From: JBJXDT01 sp046153505
GTDB taxonomy: Bacteria > Pseudomonadota > Gammaproteobacteria > Burkholderiales > Methylophilaceae
Reading direction: 5' to 3'
Length of the DNA: 22,172 bases
Assembly: GCA_046153505.1 (NCBI GenBank)
Contig: JBJXDT010000063.1
Span: 1 to 22,172, forward strand
Positions within the stretch are counted from its first letter, which is position 1. Each line of letters opens with the position of its first letter. Shown here piece after piece: positions 7,594 to 14,524 of the stretch. A model generated the notes under the pieces. That model made no database searches. It was not told where the DNA came from and saw only the letters and a list, made by a program, of their open reading frames with translations. Both the position numbers and the translations under genes were made by a program.

Positions 7594-7618
7594 CTTAATT
7601 TGCAGTCTCGAAACGACT

Positions 7619-8266
7619 TTATTCTACTAAATTATTTTTTATAGCGTAGTGCGTGAGTTCCGCATTGTGTTTAAGCTGCATTTTCTCTAGTAAACGTGTG
7701 CGGTACATGCTGATAGTTTTGACAGAAAGTGACAATTTTTTTGCAATTTCACCTACAGAAAGTCCAGATGCTATTAGCGTTAAGGTCTGAAACTCTCGGT
7801 CTGAAAGATTTTCATGTGGGGCTTTTTCATTTTTCGTATCCATTTGATTAGCTAGTATTTCCGCTACTTCTGGCGTAATAAATTTTTTGCCCTTAGCCAC
7901 CGTATAAATCGCATTCACAAGGTCTGTCGAGGCACTTTGCTTGCATAAGTAGCCAGCTGCCCCCGCTTTTAATGCCCGCACCGCATACTGATCCTCACGA
8001 TGCATAGAAAGCATCAGTACCGCGATTTTCGGATTATCTTTCTTGATGTATTTCAAAGCATCAATGCCACTGCGGTCTGGAAGAGAAATATCTAGTAGCA
8101 AAACATCTGCCTCCTCGTTTCGACTAAATCTTATCGCTTCATTTGCAGTCTGTGCTTCTGCAATCACGAATATATCATCCGTCTCAGCTAGAATTTGCTT
8201 TAGCCCAGCCCTTAAAATGGCATGGTCATCAGCAATAATTACATTAACTTTTTTAGCGGCTACCAT
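7619..8266 (-). CDS. NarL/FixJ-family response regulator
   Basis: A 215-residue two-domain regulator. The receiver domain (about 7-125) has the acidic pair D13/D14, the phosphoacceptor D59 in VLLLDISLPD, S87 and K109 in the switch and catalytic positions. A LuxR-type helix-turn-helix follows at about 154-200 (LSDREFQTLTLIASGLSVGE, then IAKKLSLSVKTISMYRTRL). All key residues are present, so phosphorylation-dependent DNA binding is expected. Its start lies 14 bases inside the 3' end of the sensor kinase gene, which marks the two as a cognate pair. Targets are unknown; the place between ycgR and the flagellin-modifying gene suggests motility or surface functions, but that is inference from position. 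Confidence 0.93.
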   Translation of the reverse strand: MVAAKKVNVIIADDHAILRAGLKQILAETDDIFVIAEAQTANEAIRFSRNEEADVLLLDISLPDRSGIDALKYIKKDNPKIAVLMLSMHREDQYAVRALKAGAAGYLCKQSASTDLVNAIYTVAKGKKFITPEVAEILANQMDTKNEKAPHENLSDREFQTLTLIASGLSVGEIAKKLSLSVKTISMYRTRLLEKMQLKHNAELTHYAIKNNLVE

Positions 8267-9350
8267 GCGATTTATTTACCTGAGAATTTCTTGGAAGTGT
8301 CACCAAAATTTGGGTGCCTTTATCGCTATATTTTCCAATTGAAAAAATACCATTTAGAGCGAGCGCACGTTCCTCCATGCCACGCAGACCATATGAATTA
8401 GGTTTTAACATATCACTTGCCTCAACCCCTACACCATCATCACTAATTGTCATCTGAATTGTATTTGAATCCAACAATAGTGCAATATCCACTTTCGATG
8501 CTTTTGCATACTTAGCAATATTAGACATCGCCTCCTGACAGATGCGAAACAAAGTAATTGCCTGTTCTTTCGTCTCACGCGCATCTGCCTTGTTACTTGC
8601 AAAGTGACACTGTAGACCAATTTGCTTTTCAAACTCTTTCGCTTGCCACTCTAGCGCAGCCACTATACCCAATTCTAGGATATTCGGCCTTAAATCGCCT
8701 GAAATGCGATGCGTAGCCTCAAAGGTATTATCTACAATCTCTTCTAAATTTTTAGCCTTCTTTATCAGCGCCTCTTGATCAAGCGGAATGCCTTTGAGTA
8801 TAGAAGCTAAGCCAATTTTAATCGCCGTTAAATTGCCACCTAAATCATCATGTATCTCACGTGCGATGCGGCTACGCTCTTCTTCTTTGACATGCGTTAA
8901 ATGCGCAGACAACTCCAAAAGCCGCTGGCGTGATTGCTCTAACTCGATTTTTTCATTCTTACTTTGGGTGATATTGGTCATGATGCCTACCCATTGAATA
9001 GTACCATTGGGCAGCTTTCTAGGAATCGCGCGCATATTCACCCACTTTGTATCATGCCACGCAGCAATCCATACGCGACCTTCCCAATTCAACAGTTTCA
9101 GGTCTTCTGCAGAAGCCTGTATGAGGTTTTTTAATAAGACACGATCTTCTTTTTCAATCATTTCAAACAGCTGATGAGGCACTTTTTTGAGTGCATCGGC
9201 TTCAATATCAAGCAAAGCTTTGCAACCTTCACTTAAATAAATAAACACCAACTCATCTTTTTCATTGAGCTGAAACTCGAATACAAGGCCAGGCGTATGT
9301 TCCACCAGTATTTTGAATCTAGATTCACCCTCGTCTAGCATGCTGGACAA
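8253..9350 (-). CDS. Soluble PAS-domain sensor histidine kinase (HisKA_3/NarX type)
   Basis: A 365-residue kinase without membrane helices. Residues about 10-128 form a PAS domain with a PAC-like end (GTIQWVGIMTNITQSK). A coiled linker leads to the HisKA_3 dimerization helix with H167 in EERSRIAREIHDDLGGNLTA. The ATPase domain has the N box QEAMSNIAKYA (N277), the G1 motif DDGVGV at 304-309 and GLRGMEERA at 321-329. Signal sensing is therefore cytoplasmic. The frame opens with TTG at 9350; an in-frame TAG lies just upstream, and GTAGG stands five bases before the TTG. The nearest ATG is three codons later with poorer spacing, so TTG is preferred. It overlaps the response regulator gene. Confidence 0.92.
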   Translation of the reverse strand: MSSMLDEGESRFKILVEHTPGLVFEFQLNEKDELVFIYLSEGCKALLDIEADALKKVPHQLFEMIEKEDRVLLKNLIQASAEDLKLLNWEGRVWIAAWHDTKWVNMRAIPRKLPNGTIQWVGIMTNITQSKNEKIELEQSRQRLLELSAHLTHVKEEERSRIAREIHDDLGGNLTAIKIGLASILKGIPLDQEALIKKAKNLEEIVDNTFEATHRISGDLRPNILELGIVAALEWQAKEFEKQIGLQCHFASNKADARETKEQAITLFRICQEAMSNIAKYAKASKVDIALLLDSNTIQMTISDDGVGVEASDMLKPNSYGLRGMEERALALNGIFSIGKYSDKGTQILVTLPRNSQVNKSHGSR

Positions 9351-9395
9351 TCGCGCCTACCGTTTCATGATATCAATTAGTTAATCACTGAAATG

Positions 9396-9425
9396 ATAAT
9401 ACCAAGAATATTGGTTGGCTGGCAA
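9396..9425 (-). promoter_or_regulatory. Probable sigma-70 promoter of the sensor kinase-regulator pair
   Basis: On the minus strand TTGCCA, an 18-base spacer, then TATTAT: each box differs from the TTGACA/TATAAT consensus at one position. It falls in the 102-base gap between ycgR and the kinase gene, about 40 bases before the TTG start, so the two-component pair probably has its own promoter. Confidence 0.5.
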
Positions 9426-9452
9426 AAAATACTGCTGCTAGCGAAAATGTAA

Positions 9453-10208
9453 TTATTTACGCTGTGTTAACGTAATCAAATCGCGTTCTAGGTTAAAAAC
9501 ATAACGTTGGATTAAACTCTGATTGCCTCGGGAAGGTTGAATAAACTCTAGTCCTAATCGGTATCTAATTGAGCGATCATGCATATTCAGCTGTTTTATA
9601 TTGCGCACACACAGGCTGACCAATGTTTCACCTATATCTGGAAATTGAATTTTGCAATCATCAAAAATTGCGCCTTCTTCTATTTGCGGTGGCAATGGAT
9701 TAACTGTAAAGGCACCTATTCCGCCTAGACTCACATCTTGAAGTGTCAGCTCTAGCGTTTTCTCATCGTCTGGAAATTCTGGATTAATGAGTGGGATTTT
9801 ACAAATAAGCGGATTTACAATTGGCGTTTTTAAGCGGAAAAACTCTCTACGCTGCAATCTCACTAAGCTTTGCGGAAACTTGATTTTAAGCGCATGCCCA
9901 TCTTTTAGCTTAGTTATAGTTATCCCAAGACATTTCCATTTTACTTTCACACCTTCGTTTTTAGTGAACGTTATTTCAGTGCTCGAAGCCAAGCGTTTAT
10001 TAAAGCCTTCGTCAATTCCAATATCCAAATAGGCAATATTTTTTTCTCTATCTACAGCAATTACTGTCGTTAAACACTGATCCTGACCTTGGTTAAAGGA
10101 CACGTTGATCATAGATTTATTTTTGGCAAGATCGTCCAAGACTTGGCCAATCTCTTTCGGATTGCTTACGGTACACCTATCCTCATCAGACATATTCATA
10201 TAATCCAT
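9453..10208 (-). CDS. ycgR: YcgR-like flagellar brake protein (YcgR_N + PilZ)
   Basis: A 251-residue protein with the two-domain YcgR layout. The N-terminal beta domain (about 15-112) has the YcgR pattern, ending in KIKFPQSLVRLQ. The PilZ domain follows with both c-di-GMP contact motifs: R121-x3-R125 in QRREFFRLK, and D158-x-S160-x2-G163 in LQDVSLGGIG. Binding of c-di-GMP lets YcgR act on the flagellar motor and slow or bias it. All motif residues are present, so it should bind the messenger. The EAL gene at the other end of the motility block could lower the same signal. GGACG before the ATG at 10208 serves as ribosome binding site. It is upstream of the kinase gene, with a possible sigma-28 promoter in front. 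Confidence 0.9.
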   Translation of the reverse strand: MDYMNMSDEDRCTVSNPKEIGQVLDDLAKNKSMINVSFNQGQDQCLTTVIAVDREKNIAYLDIGIDEGFNKRLASSTEITFTKNEGVKVKWKCLGITITKLKDGHALKIKFPQSLVRLQRREFFRLKTPIVNPLICKIPLINPEFPDDEKTLELTLQDVSLGGIGAFTVNPLPPQIEEGAIFDDCKIQFPDIGETLVSLCVRNIKQLNMHDRSIRYRLGLEFIQPSRGNQSLIQRYVFNLERDLITLTQRK

Positions 10209-10280
10209 TTTCTACGTCCAACGTCCTTTCACGTTTTAATTGGTTTAGTTTAATTTAAAAAATTAATTCTACAGTTAAAA

Positions 10281-10376
10281 TTAAACACCCATAGCCATTA
10301 AGCACATAGGAATAATTACGCCAATTTGTAACATAACTTTAAATGTGCTGCCTGAATAGGCGCGTGAATATTGCAT
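10281..10376 (-). CDS. Possible 31-residue hydrophobic small ORF
   Basis: A short frame in the 213-base gap between the methyltransferase gene and ycgR. The product begins MQYSRAYSGSTFKV and ends in a hydrophobic stretch MLQIGVIIPMCLMAMGV that could span a membrane. I do not recognise it. Only a weak ACGG precedes the ATG, and the frame overlaps a candidate sigma-28 promoter, so both calls cannot be equally credited. Chance is a real possibility. Nothing else coding was seen in this gap. Confidence 0.17.
   Translation of the reverse strand: MQYSRAYSGSTFKVMLQIGVIIPMCLMAMGV
10315..10341 (-). promoter_or_regulatory. Possible sigma-28 promoter of ycgR
   Basis: On the minus strand TAAAGTTA (7 of 8 with TAAAGTTT), an 11-base spacer, then GGCGTAAT, which matches only about half of GCCGATAA. 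It lies about 105 bases before the ycgR ATG. In enterobacteria ycgR belongs to the sigma-28 class, so the site makes biological sense, but the -10 box is poor. Confidence 0.35.
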
Positions 10377-10421
10377 CCGTGAAGTTTTTATCAAATAAAA
10401 AAGCTCAGGAAAGTTATTTTT

Positions 10422-11300
10422 TTATTTTACTGAATGAATTTTAATGGCTTTTGGCCGACGTAACGAAACCTGTAGCAAGTCCACAAATCCTGATTCAAAA
10501 CTGCGTTTCGCCGCACCAAAGTAGGTTTGGTAATGCTCAAACACAGGCGCACCGTATTTCTCAACAATCTTTTCTCGATTTGCATTCAAACGAATATTCC
10601 ACTCGCCTAACGTGCGTGCATAGTCTTGTCCAATCAACCGCAACTCTACAATTTCATATTGATCAACCAGTGCAGCTTGAATATCACTGACTGAAGGTAA
10701 TGCAGAGCCAGGAAAGACTTTTTCAAGCAAATATCGAGAGTCTCGCACTTCGCCTATATTTATGGGCGCGCGATTAATGACGATGGTTTGCAAACCTACA
10801 CAAGCTTCATTGGTGGTCACCGTCCTACACCAATTAAAAAAATCGCTATAAACCTTGCGATGCACGTTAGCCGTATGATCTTCCACGGAGGCAAAATGCT
10901 CGAATGCGCCAATAGAAATAATCGCATCGAATTTATTTTCAGGCGCAGAAAAGTCTTGCCATGCGCGCAATTCGACCGAAATTCGTGCTTTTGGCGCAGA
11001 TTGAATATGCGCATGCTGCGCAGCGCTTAGCGTTAGGCCATGCACCATGGTTTTTGGAAATTGGTCAGTAATATACAGCATTAAACCACCCCAACCACAG
11101 CCCACATCAAGTACTTTTTGACCATCTGCCAGATGCGCAAATTTACTCAGACGCTCAAGCTTATCTTTCTGCGCGTCCTCTAGGGACGTGGCAGTTTGCC
11201 AAACCCCGCAGCTGTAAACACGGTATTCTTGATCTAAAAACAATGCAAAAAAATCATTGTCTAAATCGTAGTGCGCCTGTATATCGTCTTGCGTTGCCAT
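10422..11300 (-). CDS. Cyclopropane-fatty-acid-synthase-like SAM methyltransferase
   Basis: A 292-residue class I methyltransferase of the CFA/mycolic acid cyclopropane synthase family. Near the start stands AHYDLDNDFFALFLD, the family's typical opening, then YSCGVW at about 29-34, the SAM-binding loop VLDVGCGWGG at 63-72 and GAFEHF at 131-136. These enzymes use S-adenosylmethionine to methylenate unsaturated lipid chains. It lacks the extra N-terminal domain of E. coli Cfa (382 residues) and is closer in size to mycobacterial cyclopropane synthases. The frame could begin 11 codons earlier at a TTG (11333), but the ATG at 11300 has AGG at suitable distance and leads straight into the conserved start, so I prefer it. 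The true substrate is open; no lipid genes are adjacent. Confidence 0.82.
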   Translation of the reverse strand: MATQDDIQAHYDLDNDFFALFLDQEYRVYSCGVWQTATSLEDAQKDKLERLSKFAHLADGQKVLDVGCGWGGLMLYITDQFPKTMVHGLTLSAAQHAHIQSAPKARISVELRAWQDFSAPENKFDAIISIGAFEHFASVEDHTANVHRKVYSDFFNWCRTVTTNEACVGLQTIVINRAPINIGEVRDSRYLLEKVFPGSALPSVSDIQAALVDQYEIVELRLIGQDYARTLGEWNIRLNANREKIVEKYGAPVFEHYQTYFGAAKRSFESGFVDLLQVSLRRPKAIKIHSVK

Positions 11301-11389
11301 TGTGACCTGCAGAGTTTTATATGCAAATGACAATTTTATATTAAAACTACCCGCTCAGGAAAATCATGCAATATAAGCAACATTATGCA

Positions 11390-11785
11390 TTATGTGGAAT
11401 GACGTTCCAAATTTAGAATAATATTAATCATCGCGCCGAAAATCATCACAAACTCCATTAGCGAGAGTAGTATTTGTGCCAATTCAGAAGTATTAGAAAT
11501 GACACCTAAAGTGAGTGAAAACGCGTTACAAATTGCGCCGATAAGCAGGATAAGGCCGACTACTTTATCGCGCAAAAGAAAAATGTAAAACTGTGCAACA
11601 AAGCTTAAGCCGATAATTGAGTGATAGTTAAAATCGCCCCGCACATGGCTATTTGCAAGGCTTAGCGCAATATACAATGAGGCTAACATAAACGCAGCAG
11701 GGAGTTTTTGAGGTAGCCCAGTTCCATCATGTCTCAAACTTAGCGCAAGCCAGGCGTGGATAAGTATTGCATTTACAAATTTCAT
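11390..11785 (-). CDS. Small integral membrane protein of unknown function
   Basis: A 131-residue hydrophobic protein that I do not recognise. About four membrane segments can be read: FMLASLYIALSLA (about 32-44), IIGLSFVAQFYIFLL (57-71), VVGLILLIGAICNAFSLTLG (75-94) and ILLSLMEFVMIFGAMINII (105-123); the first 20 residues are also partly hydrophobic. Short charged loops contain RHD, RGD and RDK. GGGG stands about 8 bases before the ATG at 11785. It lies 89 bases upstream of the methyltransferase gene (from its preferred start) on the same strand, so co-transcription is possible. The bidirectional terminator at 11873-11908 cuts it off from the lipoprotein gene, so a promoter should lie at 11786-11870, though none is obvious. 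Confidence 0.65.
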   Translation of the reverse strand: MKFVNAILIHAWLALSLRHDGTGLPQKLPAAFMLASLYIALSLANSHVRGDFNYHSIIGLSFVAQFYIFLLRDKVVGLILLIGAICNAFSLTLGVISNTSELAQILLSLMEFVMIFGAMINIILNLERHST

Positions 11786-11872
11786 TTGAGCCCCGTTAAT
11801 TTAAGCAAGTCATTTGCGAGCGATTTAAACTCACCTAGTACCTTAACGGCAGCTTCTGGTAAAAATTAAGCA

Positions 11873-11908
11873 AAAAAAAGCCCTGTCAATGTTGACAGGG
11901 CTTTTTTT
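11873..11908 (-). terminator. Strong bidirectional rho-independent terminator
   Basis: GCCCTGTCAA and TTGACAGGGC form a perfect 10-base-pair stem with a very short loop, flanked by A's on one side and seven T's on the other. It works on either strand; on the minus strand it closes the OsmB-like lipoprotein gene, whose stop is about 24 bases away. Confidence 0.9.
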
Positions 11909-11931
11909 GATACTCACTTTAAAACTATTGG

Positions 11932-12150
11932 CTATCGGGTAATTCTATCAATTTCGTGACCTATAACGCCTCCTATGGCCGCTCCACCGACTGTACCAAT
12001 TGCGCTTCCGCCCGTGAACACAGCGCCAGCAACGCCGCCAATAGCAGCGCCTGTGGCAGTTTGTTGTTGTCGTTTAGTCATGCCAGCACAGCCACCAAGT
12101 GCTAATGATGAGATAAGTAATGTAAAAAACATGAATTTTCTTGTACGCAT
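11932..12150 (-). CDS. OsmB-like glycine-zipper lipoprotein
   Basis: A 72-residue lipoprotein. MRTRKFMFFTLLISSLALGG is a signal peptide ending in the lipobox LGGC, so Cys21 would be lipidated after cleavage. The mature part reads GMTKRQQQTATGAAIGGVAG, then a second glycine-zipper block GTVGGAAIGGVIGHEIDR. This layout is very close to the osmotically inducible lipoprotein OsmB of enterobacteria, whose exact role is unsettled. The frame is open for another 15 codons upstream, but AAGGAG directly before the ATG at 12150 decides the start. It is a single-gene unit with its own terminator. It lies next to the betaine transporter genes, which suits an osmotic-stress role, though it is not in their operon. 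Confidence 0.85.
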   Translation of the reverse strand: MRTRKFMFFTLLISSLALGGCAGMTKRQQQTATGAAIGGVAGAVFTGGSAIGTVGGAAIGGVIGHEIDRITR

Positions 12151-12221
12151 AGTTGCTCCTTCTACTAAATTTAGAGTAACCCTGAGATATTGCAAGTTGT
12201 TGATATTAAGTAAAATTTATA

Positions 12222-12227
12222 ATTATA
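12222..12227 (-). promoter_or_regulatory. Possible -10 box of the OsmB-like gene
   Basis: A perfect TATAAT on the minus strand, about 70 bases before the lipoprotein ATG. No good -35 box stands 16-18 bases upstream (TTTTTG at best), which could mean activator or stress-sigma dependence. The region is AT-rich, so the match alone is weak evidence. Confidence 0.3.
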
Positions 12228-12292
12228 GTTGACACTATTTTACTCAAAAAATGTTACCAACGTTGTTTATGTTGATATGACTTGGATTATAC

Positions 12293-12355
12293 ACTACAAA
12301 TTTAGTTCAACCTGGCAATATTCGCCTTTCAGACTGAGTCAAATAAATTTGTAGT
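12293..12355. repeat. 12-base perfect inverted repeat in the proW-lipoprotein gap
   Basis: ACTACAAATTTA (12293-12304) and its exact complement TAAATTTGTAGT (12344-12355) are separated by 39 bases. It lies between the proVW terminator and the OsmB-like gene's probable promoter. It could be a paired operator or the base of a structured RNA; nothing in the sequence decides this. Confidence 0.5.
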
Positions 12356-12373
12356 AAATTTGCAACGAAACAA

Positions 12374-12399
12374 AAGCCGCCACAAAATCGTAGCGGCTT
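12374..12399 (-). terminator. Rho-independent terminator after proW
   Basis: AAGCCGC and GCGGCTT form a 7-base-pair stem with a 12-base loop, followed on the minus strand by TTGTTT. It begins 9 bases past the proW stop and closes the betaine series. Confidence 0.7.
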
Positions 12400-12407
12400 C
12401 TATTGCG

Positions 12408-13241
12408 TTATTTTTTTACCTGTTTGACGCCAAAGCTTTCAGTAATACGGTCTAACATGATGGCCAGCAGCACCACACCTAAGCCACTTTCAAAGCCTAA
12501 GCCAATATCTAGACGAGAAATACTCGCCAGCACATCGTTACCAAGCCCGCCTGCGCCAACCATTGAAGCAATAATCACCATAGACAATGCCATCATAATG
12601 GTTTGATTGATGCCCGCGAACATTGAAGGTAGCGCGCTGGGTATTTGCACCTTGAGCAACAACTGCATAGGCGTACAACCAAACGCAATGCCTGCTTCCA
12701 CTTGCTCTTTGTTCACTTGTCGAATGCCAAGCGAGGTTAAACGAACCACAGGCGGCATGGCAAAAATGACGGTTGCAATGACACCTGGCACACGCCCTAG
12801 CCCAAAAAACATTGCGGCTGGGATAAGATAAACAAATGCAGGCATTGTTTGCATAAAGTCTAGAATTGGCCTGACAATCGCTTCAGCCTTATTATTCCGC
12901 GCTGTCCAAATGCCTAGCGGAATGCCAAGGAATAGACTAATTAAGGTGGATGAAATGATTAACGCTAAAGTGACCGCTGTTTGCTCTGAAAAACCGGTGT
13001 TTTGAATAAGCCAAAATGAGGCCGCACAGAAAGCTGCAAATTTCCAGCCTCTGCGCCAAAAGCCTATTGCAACAAAAATAACGGCTAGTAGCCAAAAAGG
13101 CATTGCTAGCAAACCATTCTCAATTGCTGCTGTGGTGCCATCAACCACTTTTGATATGCTGTCAAATATACCTTGGTCGTGTCCTTCTAGCCAACTGACG
13201 CCATTTGCAACCCATTCGCCTAGGGGGATTCTGTAAGTCAT
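12408..13241 (-). CDS. proW: Glycine betaine/proline ABC transporter permease ProW
   Basis: A 277-residue inner-membrane permease. It has a hydrophobic N-terminal part and five to six membrane segments, including WLLAVIFVAIGFW and VTLALIISSTLISLFLG. The conserved cytoplasmic loop EAGIAFGCTPMQLLLKVQIP at about 182-201, which docks the ATPase, and a QTMPAFVYLIP motif are present. This is the ProW/OpuAB type. The frame could start six codons earlier, but AAGGAG lies 8 bases before the ATG at 13241, and that ATG overlaps the proV stop as ATGA. It is shorter than E. coli ProW (354 residues), lacking its long N-terminal tail, a common form. No binding-protein gene follows. Confidence 0.93.
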   Translation of the reverse strand: MTYRIPLGEWVANGVSWLEGHDQGIFDSISKVVDGTTAAIENGLLAMPFWLLAVIFVAIGFWRRGWKFAAFCAASFWLIQNTGFSEQTAVTLALIISSTLISLFLGIPLGIWTARNNKAEAIVRPILDFMQTMPAFVYLIPAAMFFGLGRVPGVIATVIFAMPPVVRLTSLGIRQVNKEQVEAGIAFGCTPMQLLLKVQIPSALPSMFAGINQTIMMALSMVIIASMVGAGGLGNDVLASISRLDIGLGFESGLGVVLLAIMLDRITESFGVKQVKK

Positions 13242-14476
13242 GGGTTTGTCTCCTTGCATAGTTTACGAAGTAACACTGTTTTAGTAATTGCGCCGATATA
13301 TTCGCCGTTATAATCTATCGCTGCCAATGGCCACGGGTTTTCAATCACTCTTCGCAATACTTCATTGAGCGGTGTTTTTCCTGGAATCACACAATCGCCT
13401 TTTATAATGGCATCGCGTAATACCTTGCCCTTTTTGCTCATACAGTCTACTAAGGACTCTGCAGAAACAACACCAAGCACTTTATGATTTTCGTCCAATA
13501 CAAAAGCATACACGCGGTCGTATATGCGCATGCGCTCAAGCGCAGCACTAAAACCACTTGCAGGGTCGTCTGGTCTTTCAAAAATCGTCACTTGCTCTTT
13601 TTGCGCAACATCTTTTGCCGTTAAGTATTTATTAACATCTACCCCGTTAAAGAACGCTTTTACATAGTCATCTGCTGGGTTTTGCAAAATTTCATCTGAT
13701 GTCCCCACTTGCACAATGCGGCCACCTTCCATAATGCAAATTCTGTTACCAATGCGTAACGCTTCATCTAAATCGTGCGATACAAATACGATGGTGCGTT
13801 TTTGATCTTGTTGTAATTTTATGAGCACATCTTGCATTTCTGTGCGGCGCAAAGGGTCTAGCGCAGAAAAGGCTTCATCCATCAGCATTAAAGAAGGGTT
13901 TACAGTGAGTGCGCGGGCAAGCCCAACACGTTGTTGCATACCGCCAGAAAGTTGTGAGGGTAAATGCTTTGCAAATGTATTCAACCCAACTTGCTCTAGC
14001 ACCTCCATTGCGCGGCGCTCTCTTTCTTTCACATCCATACCATCTATCTCTAGGCCAAATGCAGCATTTTCGACAACAGTACGGTGCGGAAGTAGCGCAA
14101 AGGATTGAAACACCATGCTCATATCTTTGCGTCTCAAGTTGAGTAATTTTTCTTTGCTCATAGCGGCAACATCTTCGCCATCGACAATCACATTGCCTGC
14201 AGAAGGTTCGATAAGACGATTGAGTAAGCGAATTAAGGTCGACTTTCCAGAGCCAGAAAGCCCCATAATCACAAAAATTTCGCCCTTATTAATTTGAAAA
14301 CTTGCATCAAGCACACCAACCACTTGACCGGTTTGCTTAAGGATTTCGTCTTTATGCATACCATCCTTAAGCATCTTCATCGCAACATCTGGCTTGTTGC
14401 CAAATATTTTGTGCAGATTTTTGACCACTACCTTAGCTTCGCTGGCTAAGGCAGTGCCTACTGATTGTTCATCCAT
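13238..14476 (-). CDS. proV: Glycine betaine/proline ABC transporter ATPase ProV
   Basis: A 412-residue ATPase. Walker A GLSGSGKST is at 72-80, a Q-loop near 124, the signature LSGGMQQR at 176-183, Walker B LMLMDEA at 196-202 and the switch His at 234. Residues from about 285 on form a pair of CBS modules (DRVYAFVLDENHKVLGVVSA, later PWPLAAIDYNGEYIGAI), as in ProV/OpuAA, where they sense ionic strength. The N-terminal extension with IFGNKPD and KDGMHKDEIL is also typical of this subfamily. It starts 48 bases after gbcB behind GGGGGTGG, with no terminator between, so it is probably read together with the demethylation genes. The stop overlaps proW. Substrate is inferred from family and context. 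Confidence 0.95.
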   Translation of the reverse strand: MDEQSVGTALASEAKVVVKNLHKIFGNKPDVAMKMLKDGMHKDEILKQTGQVVGVLDASFQINKGEIFVIMGLSGSGKSTLIRLLNRLIEPSAGNVIVDGEDVAAMSKEKLLNLRRKDMSMVFQSFALLPHRTVVENAAFGLEIDGMDVKERERRAMEVLEQVGLNTFAKHLPSQLSGGMQQRVGLARALTVNPSLMLMDEAFSALDPLRRTEMQDVLIKLQQDQKRTIVFVSHDLDEALRIGNRICIMEGGRIVQVGTSDEILQNPADDYVKAFFNGVDVNKYLTAKDVAQKEQVTIFERPDDPASGFSAALERMRIYDRVYAFVLDENHKVLGVVSAESLVDCMSKKGKVLRDAIIKGDCVIPGKTPLNEVLRRVIENPWPLAAIDYNGEYIGAITKTVLLRKLCKETNP

Positions 14477-14524
14477 CAGACCACCCCCTTTTTTAACTAC
14501 ACAATCAAGTTACTCCCTATATTG

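Noticed and set aside
12229..12257. Plus-strand sigma-70 promoter starting with TTGACA
   Set aside because: The -35 box is perfect, but the -10 at the right spacing is only TGTTAC, and there is no plus-strand gene downstream.
13242..13259. Longer proW start six codons upstream
   Set aside because: That ATG would place AAGGAG inside the gene; the downstream ATG has correct spacing and the ATGA overlap with proV.
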